A stretch of DNA of 64,000 nt, from positions 1-64,000 of the forward strand of contig NZ_SIRT01000006.1 of NCBI RefSeq assembly GCF_004310325.1, given 5' to 3'. Position 1 is the first letter of the stretch; every line of letters starts with the position of its first letter. A program made the translations under genes and the position numbers. This document shows positions 8,510-16,900 of this stretch, one piece after another. Under the pieces are notes generated by a model. The model searched no databases, was not told the DNA's origin, and was given only the letters and a program-made list of their open reading frames with translations. The DNA is from Hyunsoonleella flava. Lineage in GTDB: Bacteria; Bacteroidota; Bacteroidia; Flavobacteriales; Flavobacteriaceae.

Positions 8510-9814
8510 CTAACCTCCAGCGGCAATTTTCATGAGTTCTGCACATAGCATGGCACCATAGGTTCCAACAACATAACCAAAAACGGCTAATAGCACTCCA
8601 ACTGTAGCTAAAGATGGATGAAATGCCGCGGCAACAACAGGAGCAGACGCTGCCCCTCCAATATTTGCCTTACTTCCAACAGCTAAAAAGAAATATGGTG
8701 CTCTTATAATTTTTGCAACAAGAAATAATAATCCAACATGAATGGCCATCCAAACTAGTCCAACGAAAATCAGCCCTGGGTTTTCCAAAATTTTAGTTAA
8801 ATCCATTTTCATTCCGATACTTGCAACAAGAATGTAAATGAATACACTGCCAATTTTGCTTGCACCAGCACCTTCATATGTTTTAAATTTTGTGAACGAC
8901 ATTAAAATCCCAAGAATTGTTGCTATGGTAATCATCCAAAAAAATTGTGAACCGAAAGAAGACATGGCCGAAGATTTATCTCTAACAGCCTCAAAATTTG
9001 TTGTTAAAAATTCAGAAATATTATTTGCTCCAAAATGTGCAACGCCTACAATAGTAAATGCAATACCAAGAATAACCATTAAATCACTTAAGGAAGGGTT
9101 TCTTGAAATTTTATCAGCATAAGATGAGACACGCTCTTTCAAAACCTCAATGGCGCTATTATCAGCTTTAAGCCATTGGTCAATTTTTTCAGATTTACCA
9201 ATACCCAATAGCAAGATGGCCATCCAAATATTGGCAACAACTATATCTACTATTACCATTCCTGCGTAGTTATCGGTATTAAACCTATAAATTTCGAGCA
9301 TTGCCGCTTGGTTTGCACCACCACCAATCCAACTACCTGCTAATGTAGCTAAGCCTCTCCATACAGCATCAGGACCTGCGCCGCCAACGGTTTCTGGAGA
9401 TACCATAGAGATCAATAAAATAGCAATTGGCCCCCCTATGATTACGCCAACTGTTCCTGTTAAAAACATAATCAATGCTTTTGGCCCCAAATTATAGATG
9501 GCCTTTAAATCTATACTTAATGTCATTAATACCAGTGCGGCAGGAAGTAAGAACCTACTGGCTATGTAATATACTTGAGACTGGTGTTCTATAATATCTC
9601 CTGCTTCATTTGTTGAGGTCCACTCTGGAGCAATGATACCTAGCGTGGTTAATGCACCTGGTAGCATATAGGCCATAAGGAGCGCAGGTATGTATTTGTA
9701 AAACTTTTTCCAAAATGCATTGGAGCTTGAGGATGTGTAGAATACAAATCCTAATGCCAGCATCAAAATCCCAAATACTATAGTGTCTTGGGTAAATATT
9801 GGTTGATTTTCCAT
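8510..9814 (-). CDS. DUF819 family membrane permease
   Basis: 434 residues with roughly ten or more hydrophobic membrane segments and glycine-rich motifs in conserved positions (GSWIGGGANQAA near residue 160, SKANIGGAASAPVVAAAFHP near 385). This matches the DUF819/YjcL-like family, integral membrane proteins whose substrate is unknown and whose fold resembles secondary anion transporters. The start at 9814 gives MENQPIFTQDTIVFG, a normal beginning for the family. A perfect 18-bp palindrome lies just upstream at 9824-9841 and may control it. Confidence 0.85.
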   Translation of the reverse strand: MENQPIFTQDTIVFGILMLALGFVFYTSSSSNAFWKKFYKYIPALLMAYMLPGALTTLGIIAPEWTSTNEAGDIIEHQSQVYYIASRFLLPAALVLMTLSIDLKAIYNLGPKALIMFLTGTVGVIIGGPIAILLISMVSPETVGGAGPDAVWRGLATLAGSWIGGGANQAAMLEIYRFNTDNYAGMVIVDIVVANIWMAILLLGIGKSEKIDQWLKADNSAIEVLKERVSSYADKISRNPSLSDLMVILGIAFTIVGVAHFGANNISEFLTTNFEAVRDKSSAMSSFGSQFFWMITIATILGILMSFTKFKTYEGAGASKIGSVFIYILVASIGMKMDLTKILENPGLIFVGLVWMAIHVGLLFLVAKIIRAPYFFLAVGSKANIGGAASAPVVAAAFHPSLATVGVLLAVFGYVVGTYGAMLCAELMKIAAGG

Positions 9815-9823
9815 ATAAATCTG

Positions 9824-9841
9824 TCTTAGAAGATTCTAAGA
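9824..9841. promoter_or_regulatory. Perfect inverted repeat next to the DUF819 start codon
   Basis: TCTTAGAA-GA-TTCTAAGA is an exact 8+2+8 palindrome beginning 9 bp before the start codon of the minus-strand permease. The size and symmetry suit a dimeric repressor site, or a leader hairpin. No regulator gene is adjacent, so its binding partner is unknown. Confidence 0.45.
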
Positions 9842-9982
9842 TAAATAAAATAAAAAAGGTACAAATAAAACTTTGGCACAGTAGTTGGTACGTACTAGAT
9901 AGTTACACTTCAATTATAAGTTTATTGAGTGGTTACTTTAAACTTTTGAATTGTAATTTCATATTTTGGTTGGTTAGTTAGT

Positions 9983-10014
9983 AAAAAAGCACCTATTCTT
10001 TAGGTGCTTTTTTT
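9983..10014. terminator. Bidirectional terminator-like hairpin in an intergenic region
   Basis: AAAAAAGCACCTA and TAGGTGCTTTTTT form a perfect 13-bp stem with a 5-base loop. In the plus direction it would end any transcript entering from 9840-9980, where I see no convincing gene. In the minus direction it would end transcripts coming from the right. Confidence 0.7.
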
Positions 10015-10040
10015 ATGCTCAAAAAACTAAAAACAATGTA

Positions 10041-10121
10041 TTTCGTCGATAATATGCATTACATCGACGAAGTGTGTTAAAAAAATGTGTATTTCATCGA
10101 TTATTTATGTTTTTTGTCGTT
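10041..10121 (+). promoter_or_regulatory. Cluster of four TTTCGTCGAT-like half-sites
   Basis: Related 10-mers occur at 10041-10050 (TTTCGTCGAT), 10063-10072 (inverted copy, ATCGACGAAG), 10092-10101 (TTTCATCGAT) and 10112-10121 (TTTTGTCGTT). The first two make an inverted repeat; the last two are direct repeats exactly 20 bp apart, about two helical turns. The last half-site sits just upstream of a TATATTTG promoter box. The direct-repeat spacing resembles LytTR-type activator sites, but that is inference; the regulator is unknown. Confidence 0.5.
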
Positions 10122-10139
10122 GTAATTTAAATCGGTTTT

Positions 10140-10147
10140 TATATTTG
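10140..10147 (+). promoter_or_regulatory. Bacteroidota -7 box (TATATTTG) driving a short transcript
   Basis: TATATTTG matches TAnnTTTG exactly. A TTTG at 10113-10116 could act as the -33 element with a 23-bp spacer, slightly long. Transcription would start near 10154 in the plus direction, into a region with no gene but with a terminator at 10265-10292. Confidence 0.5.
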
Positions 10148-10153
10148 ACTCGT

Positions 10154-10292
10154 ACTAAATAACATACTTTTTAGTTCAATGGATTAATTAATTAATATTT
10201 GCGTTATGTTGTTGATGTGGAGACCCCAAATCTAGCACATAATATAAAAGCAAATTAAGAAAGAACCGAGTTTGAGGGAACTCGGTTTTTTT
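10154..10292 (+). ncRNA. Candidate small RNA of about 140 nt
   Basis: The segment is bounded by a promoter-like box and half-site cluster on the left and a strong hairpin/T-run on the right. It has no ORF beyond a few codons. Internally TTATGT (from about 10204) can pair with ACATAA (about 10237-10242) around a G/C-containing loop (GGAGACCCC). The 3' part overlaps, antisense, the end of the AlkB-like gene, so it could influence that message. It could instead be the remnant of a lost gene's leader. I do not recognise the family. Confidence 0.35.
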
Positions 10293-10884
10293 GTGGAATA
10301 ATTCGAAATGTTAGGTTAATTCTAGGACCTATTTCACGTTTTGTTTTAGGAATTTGATGCAACCAATTTTCTTGTGTAAACCCCTGCATTAACAGTACAC
10401 TTCCGTGTTTTAGTATCATCTTTTCTTTTAATAATTTGTTCTTTTTATGCTTAAAATGAAATGGGCGTTCTTCCCCAAATGTTACTGATGCAATTACCGG
10501 GTTTTTTCCAAGTGATTTTTCATCATCCGCATGCCAACCATTACTATCTTTTCCATCACGATAAAGGTTCGCTAAACAGCTTGTAAAATTGATATTTAAT
10601 TCGCTTTCTATGAGATGTTTAACCTTTAAAATGTCCTTTTCAAAAACATGAGGATACATGGTAATATTACTATAGGAATAAGGTTCTTCATTTGTAGCAA
10701 AAAAAGAGGTTAATCTTGGTTGATTATACACTTTTCCAAACACTTTTATTTCATCTTGTTGCCAATTGATTTCAGCTTTTAAATTTTTAAAGAAAGTGTC
10801 TGCTTCATTTTTACTGAAAAAGTTGGGATAATATGTAACATCTGCATCCTTTAGGTTTAAATTTTTGGCATTCAATAGTCGCAT
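10255..10884 (-). CDS. AlkB-like 2-oxoglutarate/Fe(II)-dependent dioxygenase
   Basis: 209 residues. The Fe(II) facial triad is visible as H118-x-D120 (GWHADDE) and H176 (WLHQIPK), and 2-oxoglutarate-binding arginines as R188 and R194 (PRINLTFR), typical of the ALKBH2/3-like bacterial AlkB group. These enzymes directly reverse alkyl lesions in DNA or RNA. It is a single gene divergent from the VanX-like gene, with only 38 bp between the two starts, so their promoters must overlap. The last residues (SNSVLS) are encoded over the plus-strand terminator hairpin. Confidence 0.9.
   Translation of the reverse strand: MRLLNAKNLNLKDADVTYYPNFFSKNEADTFFKNLKAEINWQQDEIKVFGKVYNQPRLTSFFATNEEPYSYSNITMYPHVFEKDILKVKHLIESELNINFTSCLANLYRDGKDSNGWHADDEKSLGKNPVIASVTFGEERPFHFKHKKNKLLKEKMILKHGSVLLMQGFTQENWLHQIPKTKREIGPRINLTFRIIPQKNRVPSNSVLS
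10265..10292 (+). terminator. Rho-independent terminator, plus strand
   Basis: ACCGAGTT and AACTCGGT form an 8-bp stem with a 6-base loop followed by a T-run ending at 10292. It lies inside the last codons of the opposing AlkB-like gene, so it serves a plus-strand transcript, not that gene. Confidence 0.7.
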
Positions 10885-10922
10885 GGTTTTTATTTTCTAA
10901 ATTAGCATAAATCGTTTTGTAA

Positions 10923-11588
10923 ATGAAACTAAGGCTATCTTTTTTATTTTTATTAAATACTTTTTTTGGTTTTTGCCAATTGCCAGAAGGGTTTGTTTAT
11001 GCAAATGACCTAATCCCCGAATTAAATGTGGAACTTCGATATTTAGGAACCAATAATTTTGTTGGTAGACCAATAGAAGGTTACAATAATAATTGCCTCA
11101 TTTTAACTGAAGAAACCGTAGAGGCTTTAAAAAAGGTTCAAAAAGAATTAAGAAAGAAAAATTTGGGATTAAAGGTTTATGATGGTTACAGACCCCAGCG
11201 AGCTGTTAACCATTTTATACGATGGGCAAAAAACCTGAATGACACCATAAATAAAGCACAGTTTTATCCAGATGTCAGGAAAATAGATTTGTTTAAAGAG
11301 GAATATATTGCATCCCGTTCTGGCCATACAAAAGGTAGTACAATAGATATCACAATAATCGATTTAACCACCAAAGAAGAATTAGATATGGGCAGTGCTT
11401 ATGATTTTTTTGGTAAACAATCTTGGATAAATTACAGTAATATTTCAAATGAACAAAAAACGAATAGGCAGTTATTGCAAAGAGTCATGTTAAAATATGG
11501 TTTTAGAAACTATCCCAGAGAATGGTGGCATTTTACTTTAAGAGAAGAACCGTTTCCTAATACGTATTTTGATTTTCCAATAGAATAA
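10923..11588 (+). CDS. D-alanyl-D-alanine dipeptidase, VanX/DdpX-like (peptidase M15)
   Basis: 221 residues with a signal peptide (hydrophobic 5-17, FGFCQ), so it is exported to the periplasm. Zinc ligands and catalytic residues of the M15D family are visible: H135 and D142 in SGHTKGSTID, E200 and H203 in EWWHF, and R90 in DGYRP. The family hydrolyses D-Ala-D-Ala. Outside vancomycin-resistance clusters this is usually peptidoglycan turnover or nutrient recovery, and no van genes are nearby. It is monocistronic, closed by the hairpin at 11587-11624. Confidence 0.9.
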   Translation: MKLRLSFLFLLNTFFGFCQLPEGFVYANDLIPELNVELRYLGTNNFVGRPIEGYNNNCLILTEETVEALKKVQKELRKKNLGLKVYDGYRPQRAVNHFIRWAKNLNDTINKAQFYPDVRKIDLFKEEYIASRSGHTKGSTIDITIIDLTTKEELDMGSAYDFFGKQSWINYSNISNEQKTNRQLLQRVMLKYGFRNYPREWWHFTLREEPFPNTYFDFPIE

Positions 11589-11624
11589 AAAAACTGCTTT
11601 CAACAGAATCGAAAGCAGTTTTTT
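11587..11624. terminator. Bidirectional terminator between the VanX-like and DUF6249-like genes
   Basis: AACTGCTTTC and GAAAGCAGTT form a perfect 10-bp stem around a 9-base loop, flanked by an A-run on the left and a T-run on the right, between two convergent genes. Confidence 0.85.
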
Positions 11625-11646
11625 AAAGTTTGGTTTAGTTGAAGTT

Positions 11647-11994
11647 TTATTCTTTGTCCAAATCTTTAGTCATATTAAACCCTATAAATAATCCAATTCC
11701 CGCCATTAAGAAAATGGTTGCTGGATACACAGCATCTTCATCCAAAGTGGTGTAATTCTCCAATAAACTAGCAATAAAAACCCCTACACCAATCCCCATA
11801 AGCAAGAGTGCTAGATTTAAAATAAGCACTTTCCAGATTGGAGCCGTTTGCGTTTTTCCCTTTACAAAAATACTGGCGTCTGCACCTTTTTCTATTAAAG
11901 CCAACCGCTCTTTGTTCCTTGTTGAAAAATACAAATAGAATACACCGAAAATAGCTGCAAAAATTACTGGTATTATAATTAATTCTGATCCCAT
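11647..11994 (-). CDS. Small three-helix membrane protein (DUF6249-like)
   Basis: 115 residues with three membrane segments at about 5-23, 54-78 and 91-107 and a charged stretch after the first (STRNKERLALIEKGAD) that is typical of DUF6249-type proteins found next to ECF sigma factors in Bacteroidota. The function is unknown. A full ECF-type promoter faces this gene at 12039-12067, a mirror copy of the one driving the divergent sigma gene. It is therefore probably a member of that sigma factor's regulon, perhaps sensing or buffering membrane stress. Confidence 0.75.
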   Translation of the reverse strand: MGSELIIIPVIFAAIFGVFYLYFSTRNKERLALIEKGADASIFVKGKTQTAPIWKVLILNLALLLMGIGVGVFIASLLENYTTLDEDAVYPATIFLMAGIGLFIGFNMTKDLDKE

Positions 11995-12038
11995 AACTGT
12001 TTGTTTTTAATTGATTAATTTTAATGTGTTCATTGGTT

Positions 12039-12067
12039 ATGACGACAACTTCTCAATTATGGTTACA
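12039..12067 (-). promoter_or_regulatory. ECF-type promoter for the DUF6249-like gene
   Basis: Read on the minus strand, TGTAACC (12067-12061) is followed after exactly 16 bp by CGTCAT (12044-12039). Transcription would start about 7 bp further, leaving a leader of roughly 35-40 nt before the start codon at 11994. The pair matches the sigma gene's own promoter in both boxes and spacing. Confidence 0.65.
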
Positions 12068-12096
12068 CTTTCTTTTAAATATTTTATTAAAATACC

Positions 12097-12125
12097 TGTA
12101 ACCAAGGTTATTAAATTGTCGTCTA
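12097..12125 (+). promoter_or_regulatory. Autoregulatory ECF-type promoter of the sigma gene
   Basis: TGTAACC (12097-12103) and CGTCTA (12120-12125) are separated by 16 bp, the layout of ECF sigma promoters. The ATG at 12134 is only 8 bp past the -10 box, so the message is nearly leaderless. This also argues against the in-frame upstream start at 12011. Confidence 0.7.
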
Positions 12126-12133
12126 TAAAACAA

Positions 12134-12715
12134 ATGACCATTAACAACGACCAACACATCATCAATCAAATTCTTGAAGGAGACGTTCAAGCATTTTCAA
12201 TTCTTGTAGATAGGTATAAGAATCTCGTGTTTACGTTGGCCTTAAGAATGCTAAAACATAGAGAAGATGCCGAGGAGATATCTCAGGATGTGTTTATAAA
12301 AGTATATAAGTCGTTGTATAAGTTTAAAGGTGATTCTAAACTATCGACATGGATTTATAAGGTTACATACAATTCATGTTTAGATGCTATTAAAAGACAA
12401 AAACGTAAACATCAAGAGGTGAACATTGATAAGTATGATGCTTATGATATTGAAGTTATTGATGACGCTCTGGAAAAACTAGTGCAAATTGATCGAGAGA
12501 ATGCGATAAAAACATGTATTGAAGCATTGGCCAGTGAAGATAGTTTTATACTCACATTATACTATTATGGAGAATTATCTTTAGAGGAAATATCAAAAAT
12601 TACCGGCTTAAAAGCTAATAATATAAAGGTGAAATTACACAGAGCGAGAAAACGATTAGCTATTATAATGAAACAAAGGTTAGAACCTCAAATAATGCAG
12701 TATTATGGAAAATAA
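12134..12715 (+). CDS. ECF-type RNA polymerase sigma factor
   Basis: 193 residues. Region 2 covers about 15-90: DRYKNLVFTLALRML (2.1), DAEEISQDVFIKVYKSL (2.2), FKGDSKLSTWIYKVTYNSCLDAIKRQKRK (2.3-2.4, the -10 recognition helix). Region 4 covers about 120-180, with the helix-turn-helix LEEISKITGLKANNIKVKLHRARKRL. An in-frame ATG at 12011 would add 41 unlikely residues and lie upstream of the promoter, so ATG 12134 is used. The 3' end overlaps the next gene by 11 bp, coupling it to a probable membrane regulator. An autoregulatory promoter is visible. Confidence 0.92.
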   Translation: MTINNDQHIINQILEGDVQAFSILVDRYKNLVFTLALRMLKHREDAEEISQDVFIKVYKSLYKFKGDSKLSTWIYKVTYNSCLDAIKRQKRKHQEVNIDKYDAYDIEVIDDALEKLVQIDRENAIKTCIEALASEDSFILTLYYYGELSLEEISKITGLKANNIKVKLHRARKRLAIIMKQRLEPQIMQYYGK

Positions 12716-13091
12716 AAAGGATGAGCATTTAGATAAGCTTATGCAAAGCGTTTTTTCTGAAATTAATACAGAAGAGTTGGCTCCTGATTTTACTTTTGAA
12801 GTCATGTCTAGAATTGAGGCTGAGACAAAAAAAGAATTAGTCTACAAGCCTTTGGTGCCAAAAGTTGTTTGGGTAATAATTTTAGCAACTTTGTTATTTT
12901 GGGTGGGATACTTATTTAAGCATCATTTTGTTAGTGATTCAGGATGGTTTTCAAGCCTCGATATTACTGGTTTAGTTCCAAGTTTTCAACTATCAAAGTC
13001 AGTTACTTACACAGTGCTGTTGTTTGCTTTGATGATTTGCATTCAAGTGCCTTTGTTAAAATATTATTTTGATAAGAGGTTTGAGGTTTGA
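12705..13091 (+). CDS. Probable membrane anti-sigma-type regulator
   Basis: 128 residues with a soluble acidic N-terminus of about 45 residues (DEHLDKLMQSVFSEINTEELAPDFT), a membrane segment at about 52-69 and a second at about 100-122. There is no classical zinc HxxxCxxC motif of ZAS anti-sigma factors. Role by context: it overlaps the sigma gene by 11 bp and its cytoplasmic N-terminus could bind the sigma factor. This small two-helix type commonly follows ECF genes in flavobacteria. The anti-sigma role is inferred and not shown by a conserved motif. Confidence 0.65.
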   Translation: MENKKDEHLDKLMQSVFSEINTEELAPDFTFEVMSRIEAETKKELVYKPLVPKVVWVIILATLLFWVGYLFKHHFVSDSGWFSSLDITGLVPSFQLSKSVTYTVLLFALMICIQVPLLKYYFDKRFEV

Positions 13092-13101
13092 CACTCTAAA
13101 T

Positions 13102-13899
13102 TTAGTTTCTAACCCAAACTCCAGATTTTTTACCGATATCTTTCCTTTTTTTAAATTCGATGGGAATGGCCGTGTCATAATTACGCACTACAAAATGTAG
13201 ATGCGGTTTTGTTGTATAACCCGTAAAGCCTGCAATACCTATAGGTTGTCCAGCTTCAACGTAATCATTTACTTCTACAAGCGTACCATTAGTGTCTAGA
13301 TGGACATAGTAGGCAAATGTGGCATCGTCGTGAACAATGACGATCTGATTAGCTTTATCTCTGAAACTTTTACCGCCCCGTTCAGTAAAATGAGACACAA
13401 CTCTTACAACATATCCGTTGCGAGCAGCGACTATGGTATCACCAATTGGAATTTTAAAGTCTATGGCATATTTAGATTGAACCGAACGATGGGAAAACTT
13501 ACCATTAAACCCTTGCATGATTTTGTAACGCTTTCTTTTTTGAAACGGAAGTTCGTAGAGATGTTTTTTAATAGAATCTTTATGTAGGCGCTTTCCAAAA
13601 GAGTAGGATAGACCTATGTAATCCGAAGTTTCAAAAGTACTATCGTTCTCAAAGAGACGTTTAGGAATATTTACAACGTTAATAAGAGAGTCTTGAGGTT
13701 TGCACAAAGTCTCCCCCTCCAAAAATCGGATTTCAGAATCTTTTTTATGTGTAATTTTTAGTGTGATAGGAGCGTAGGTTTTATTTACAAAATTAAAGGT
13801 AGTTGCAGTATCACTTTTTATTTTAGAAAATTTAATATCCTGACCATTACTTTCAAAAAATAAAAGTGCAATCAGGATACTAAACATTACTCTTCTCAT
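13102..13899 (-). CDS. M23 family metallopeptidase (LytM-like)
   Basis: 265 residues with an N-terminal hydrophobic signal (residues 4-17, FESNGQ), so it is exported. The C-terminal half is the M23 beta-sheet domain: the first zinc motif is HRSVQSKYAIDF (H about 137, D about 146), the central VHL is around 202, and HLHF is near 235. The N-terminal 110 residues are an accessory beta domain. The family cleaves peptidoglycan cross-links or acts as an activator of amidases; all zinc-ligand positions appear present, so activity is likely. It is convergent with the sigma operon (10 bp gap) and lies 17 bp downstream of secA. Confidence 0.85.
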   Translation of the reverse strand: MRRVMFSILIALLFFESNGQDIKFSKIKSDTATTFNFVNKTYAPITLKITHKKDSEIRFLEGETLCKPQDSLINVVNIPKRLFENDSTFETSDYIGLSYSFGKRLHKDSIKKHLYELPFQKRKRYKIMQGFNGKFSHRSVQSKYAIDFKIPIGDTIVAARNGYVVRVVSHFTERGGKSFRDKANQIVIVHDDATFAYYVHLDTNGTLVEVNDYVEAGQPIGIAGFTGYTTKPHLHFVVRNYDTAIPIEFKKRKDIGKKSGVWVRN

Positions 13900-13916
13900 G
13901 ATTTCTGAAAGTTCTG

Positions 13917-16900
13917 CTAATCCTCAACCAAAACCCAATCACCTTTGGCAATTAAAGGTTCGGCTTGTTTGTATTTCAGTGTTTTGTTTTCACCGTTTAA
14001 TACATGTTTTATCGTAACACGATCATTACGCCCAATTTTTGGTCTGTCGCGAACAATGGTTTCCACTACTTGTTGTTGCTGGCGTTGGGTGTTTCCTGCA
14101 GCTCTACTTTGTGCAGAACGCTCATCTAAATTGGGGATTTCCTCTTTTGAAGTTTCTACCTTTTCACGTTTTCTTGCTCTGGCTTCTTGAATAGTATCCT
14201 GGGTTTCCTGAGGCAATTCACCTTTAAATAAGAAGGAGATGACATCTTTATTTACATCATCAATCATGGCCTTAAACAATTCAAACGCTTCAAACTTATA
14301 AATGAGTAATGGATCTTTTTGCTCGTGAACTGCTAACTGAACGGATTGCTTTAATTCATCCATTTTGCGCAAATGTGTTTTCCATGCATCGTCAATAATG
14401 GCGAGTGCGATGTTCTTTTCAAAATCAGTGATTAACTGTTTACCGTTGGTTTCATACGCTTTTTGTAAATCAGTCACTACATTTAAACTCTTAACGCCAT
14501 CCGTAAATGGTACCACAATGCGTTTAAATTTATCACCTTGATTTTCATGTACATTTTTTATCACAGGGAATGCAATTTCAGCATTGCGCTCCATTTTCTC
14601 TCTGTAACTTTCAAATGCAGCTTTATAAATTTTTGAAGTGATGTCTTGTGCAGATAATTTTCCAAATTCTTCCTCGGTTATCGGAGAACTCATGGAGAAG
14701 TAACGAATCAATTCAAATTCAAAGTTTTTGAAATCGTTTGCACCTTTATTAGTTTCAGCAATGCCTTCAGAAGTATCAAAAATCATATTTGCTAAATCTA
14801 CACGAAGGCGTTCTCCGTTCAGGGCATTGTAGCGACGTTTGTAAACAACCTCTCGTTGTGCGTTCATCACATCATCATACTCTAATAAACGCTTACGCAC
14901 ACCAAAGTTGTTTTCCTCAACTTTTTTCTGAGCACGTTCTATGGACTTTGAAATCATGGAATGTTGAATCACTTCACCTTCCTTTAACCCCATACGGTCC
15001 ATCATTTTGGCGATACGCTCACTACCAAATAAGCGCATCAAATTATCTTCAAGAGATACATAAAATTGAGAACTTCCTGGATCTCCTTGACGTCCAGCAC
15101 GACCACGCAACTGTCTATCTACACGACGCGAATCATGACGCTCGGTACCTACAATGGCTAAACCTCCAGCTGCTTTTACTTCATCACTTAATTTAATATC
15201 TGTACCACGACCCGCCATATTGGTTGCAATGGTAACCTGACCAGATTTACCGGCTTGATCTACAATTTCAGCTTCTTTTTTATGTTGTTTTGCGTTCAGG
15301 ATATTATGCGGAATCTTTCGAATACTCAACATTTTTCCTAATAATTCCGAAATCTCAACCGAAGTAGTACCTATTAATACCGGGCGACCAGCTTGTGATA
15401 ATTTGGTGACTTCATCAATAACAGCATTGTATTTTTCACGCTTGGTTTTATATACTAAATCCTCTCTATCATCACGTGCGATTGGACGGTTGGTTGGAAT
15501 TTCAACCACATCCAATTTATAGATTTCCCAGAATTCACCTGCTTCAGTAACCGCTGTACCCGTCATACCAGATAGTTTGCGGTACATTCTAAAGTAGTTC
15601 TGTAAGGTAACGGTAGCAAAGGTTTGTGTAGCATCTTCAATTTTCACATTTTCCTTGGCTTCAATTGCTTGATGTAATCCATCAGAGTAGCGACGACCGT
15701 CCATGATACGTCCCGTTTGCTCATCAACAATCATTACCTTATTATCCATCACCACATATTGGGTATCTTTTTCGAATAGGGCATAAGCTTTTAACAACTG
15801 ATTGAGGGTGTGTATGCGTTCTGATTTCACACCAAATTCCTTAAATAGCTCCTCTTTAAGTTCAGCCTCTTTTTCTTTTTCCAGATTTTGTTCCTCAATT
15901 TTAGCGATTTCAATACCTATTTCAGGCATTACGAAGAAATTAGGGTCGTCCTTTCCAGAAATATATTCAATACCCTTATCCGTCAGCTCAATCTGATTGT
16001 TCTTTTCTTCAATAACATAGTATAATTCCGCATCTACCTTAGGCATTTCACGGTTATTATCCTGCATGTAGAAGTTTTCGGTTTTCTGCAATAATTGTTT
16101 TACACCTTCTTCTGATAAAAACTTAATTAACGCCTTGTTTTTAGGCATACCACGATATACTCGTAACAATTGGAAACCACCCTCTTTAGCATCACCTTCC
16201 TTAATTAGTTTTTTTGCTTCTGCTAAAACTCCAGTTAGATATTTGCGCTGTACGGCAACAATATCATCAACTTTAGGCTTTAATTCGTTAAATTCGTGAC
16301 GATCGCCTTTCGGGATTGGTCCAGAAATAATCAATGGTGTACGAGCATCATCTACCAAAACAGAATCCACCTCATCCACGATGGCATAGTGGTGCGGACG
16401 TTGTACCAAATCGTCTGGCGAGTGCGACATGTTATCACGCAGATAATCAAAACCAAATTCATTATTAGTTCCGTAGGTGATATCGGCGTTATATGCTTTT
16501 CTTCGTGCATCAGAATTTGGTTGATGGTAGTCAATACAATCTACACTCATGCCATGGAACTCAAAAATAGGAGCCATCCACGCGCTATCACGTTTTGCAA
16601 GGTAATCGTTAACTGTTACCAAATGCACACCTTTCTCGGCAAGCGCATTTAAATATACAGGTAGGGTTGCCACAAGTGTTTTACCCTCACCTGTTTGCAT
16701 CTCTGCAATTTTACCTTGGTGCAAGGCAATACCACCAATCAATTGTACATCGTAATGCACCATATCCCAAGTAATGGGTTTTCCGGCAGCATCCCACGAG
16801 TTTGCCCATATAGCATCATCACCATCAAGGGTTACATACGTTTTTTCGCCAGATAAGGTTCTGTCAAACTCATTGGCTTTTACTGTAATTTCGGTATTAT

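Noticed and set aside
9799-9981. A 60-codon plus-strand frame before the hairpin at 9983
   Set aside because: It begins antisense inside the permease gene, crosses its palindrome and has no protein-like features; the hairpin alone does not support it.
10923-11588. Vancomycin resistance (VanX)
   Set aside because: The enzyme family fits, but there is no vanH, vanA or regulator nearby; a normal cell-wall or nutrient dipeptidase is the better reading.
14789-15196. A 135-codon plus-strand frame within secA
   Set aside because: Antisense to conserved SecA sequence, histidine- and leucine-rich as expected from a shadow frame.
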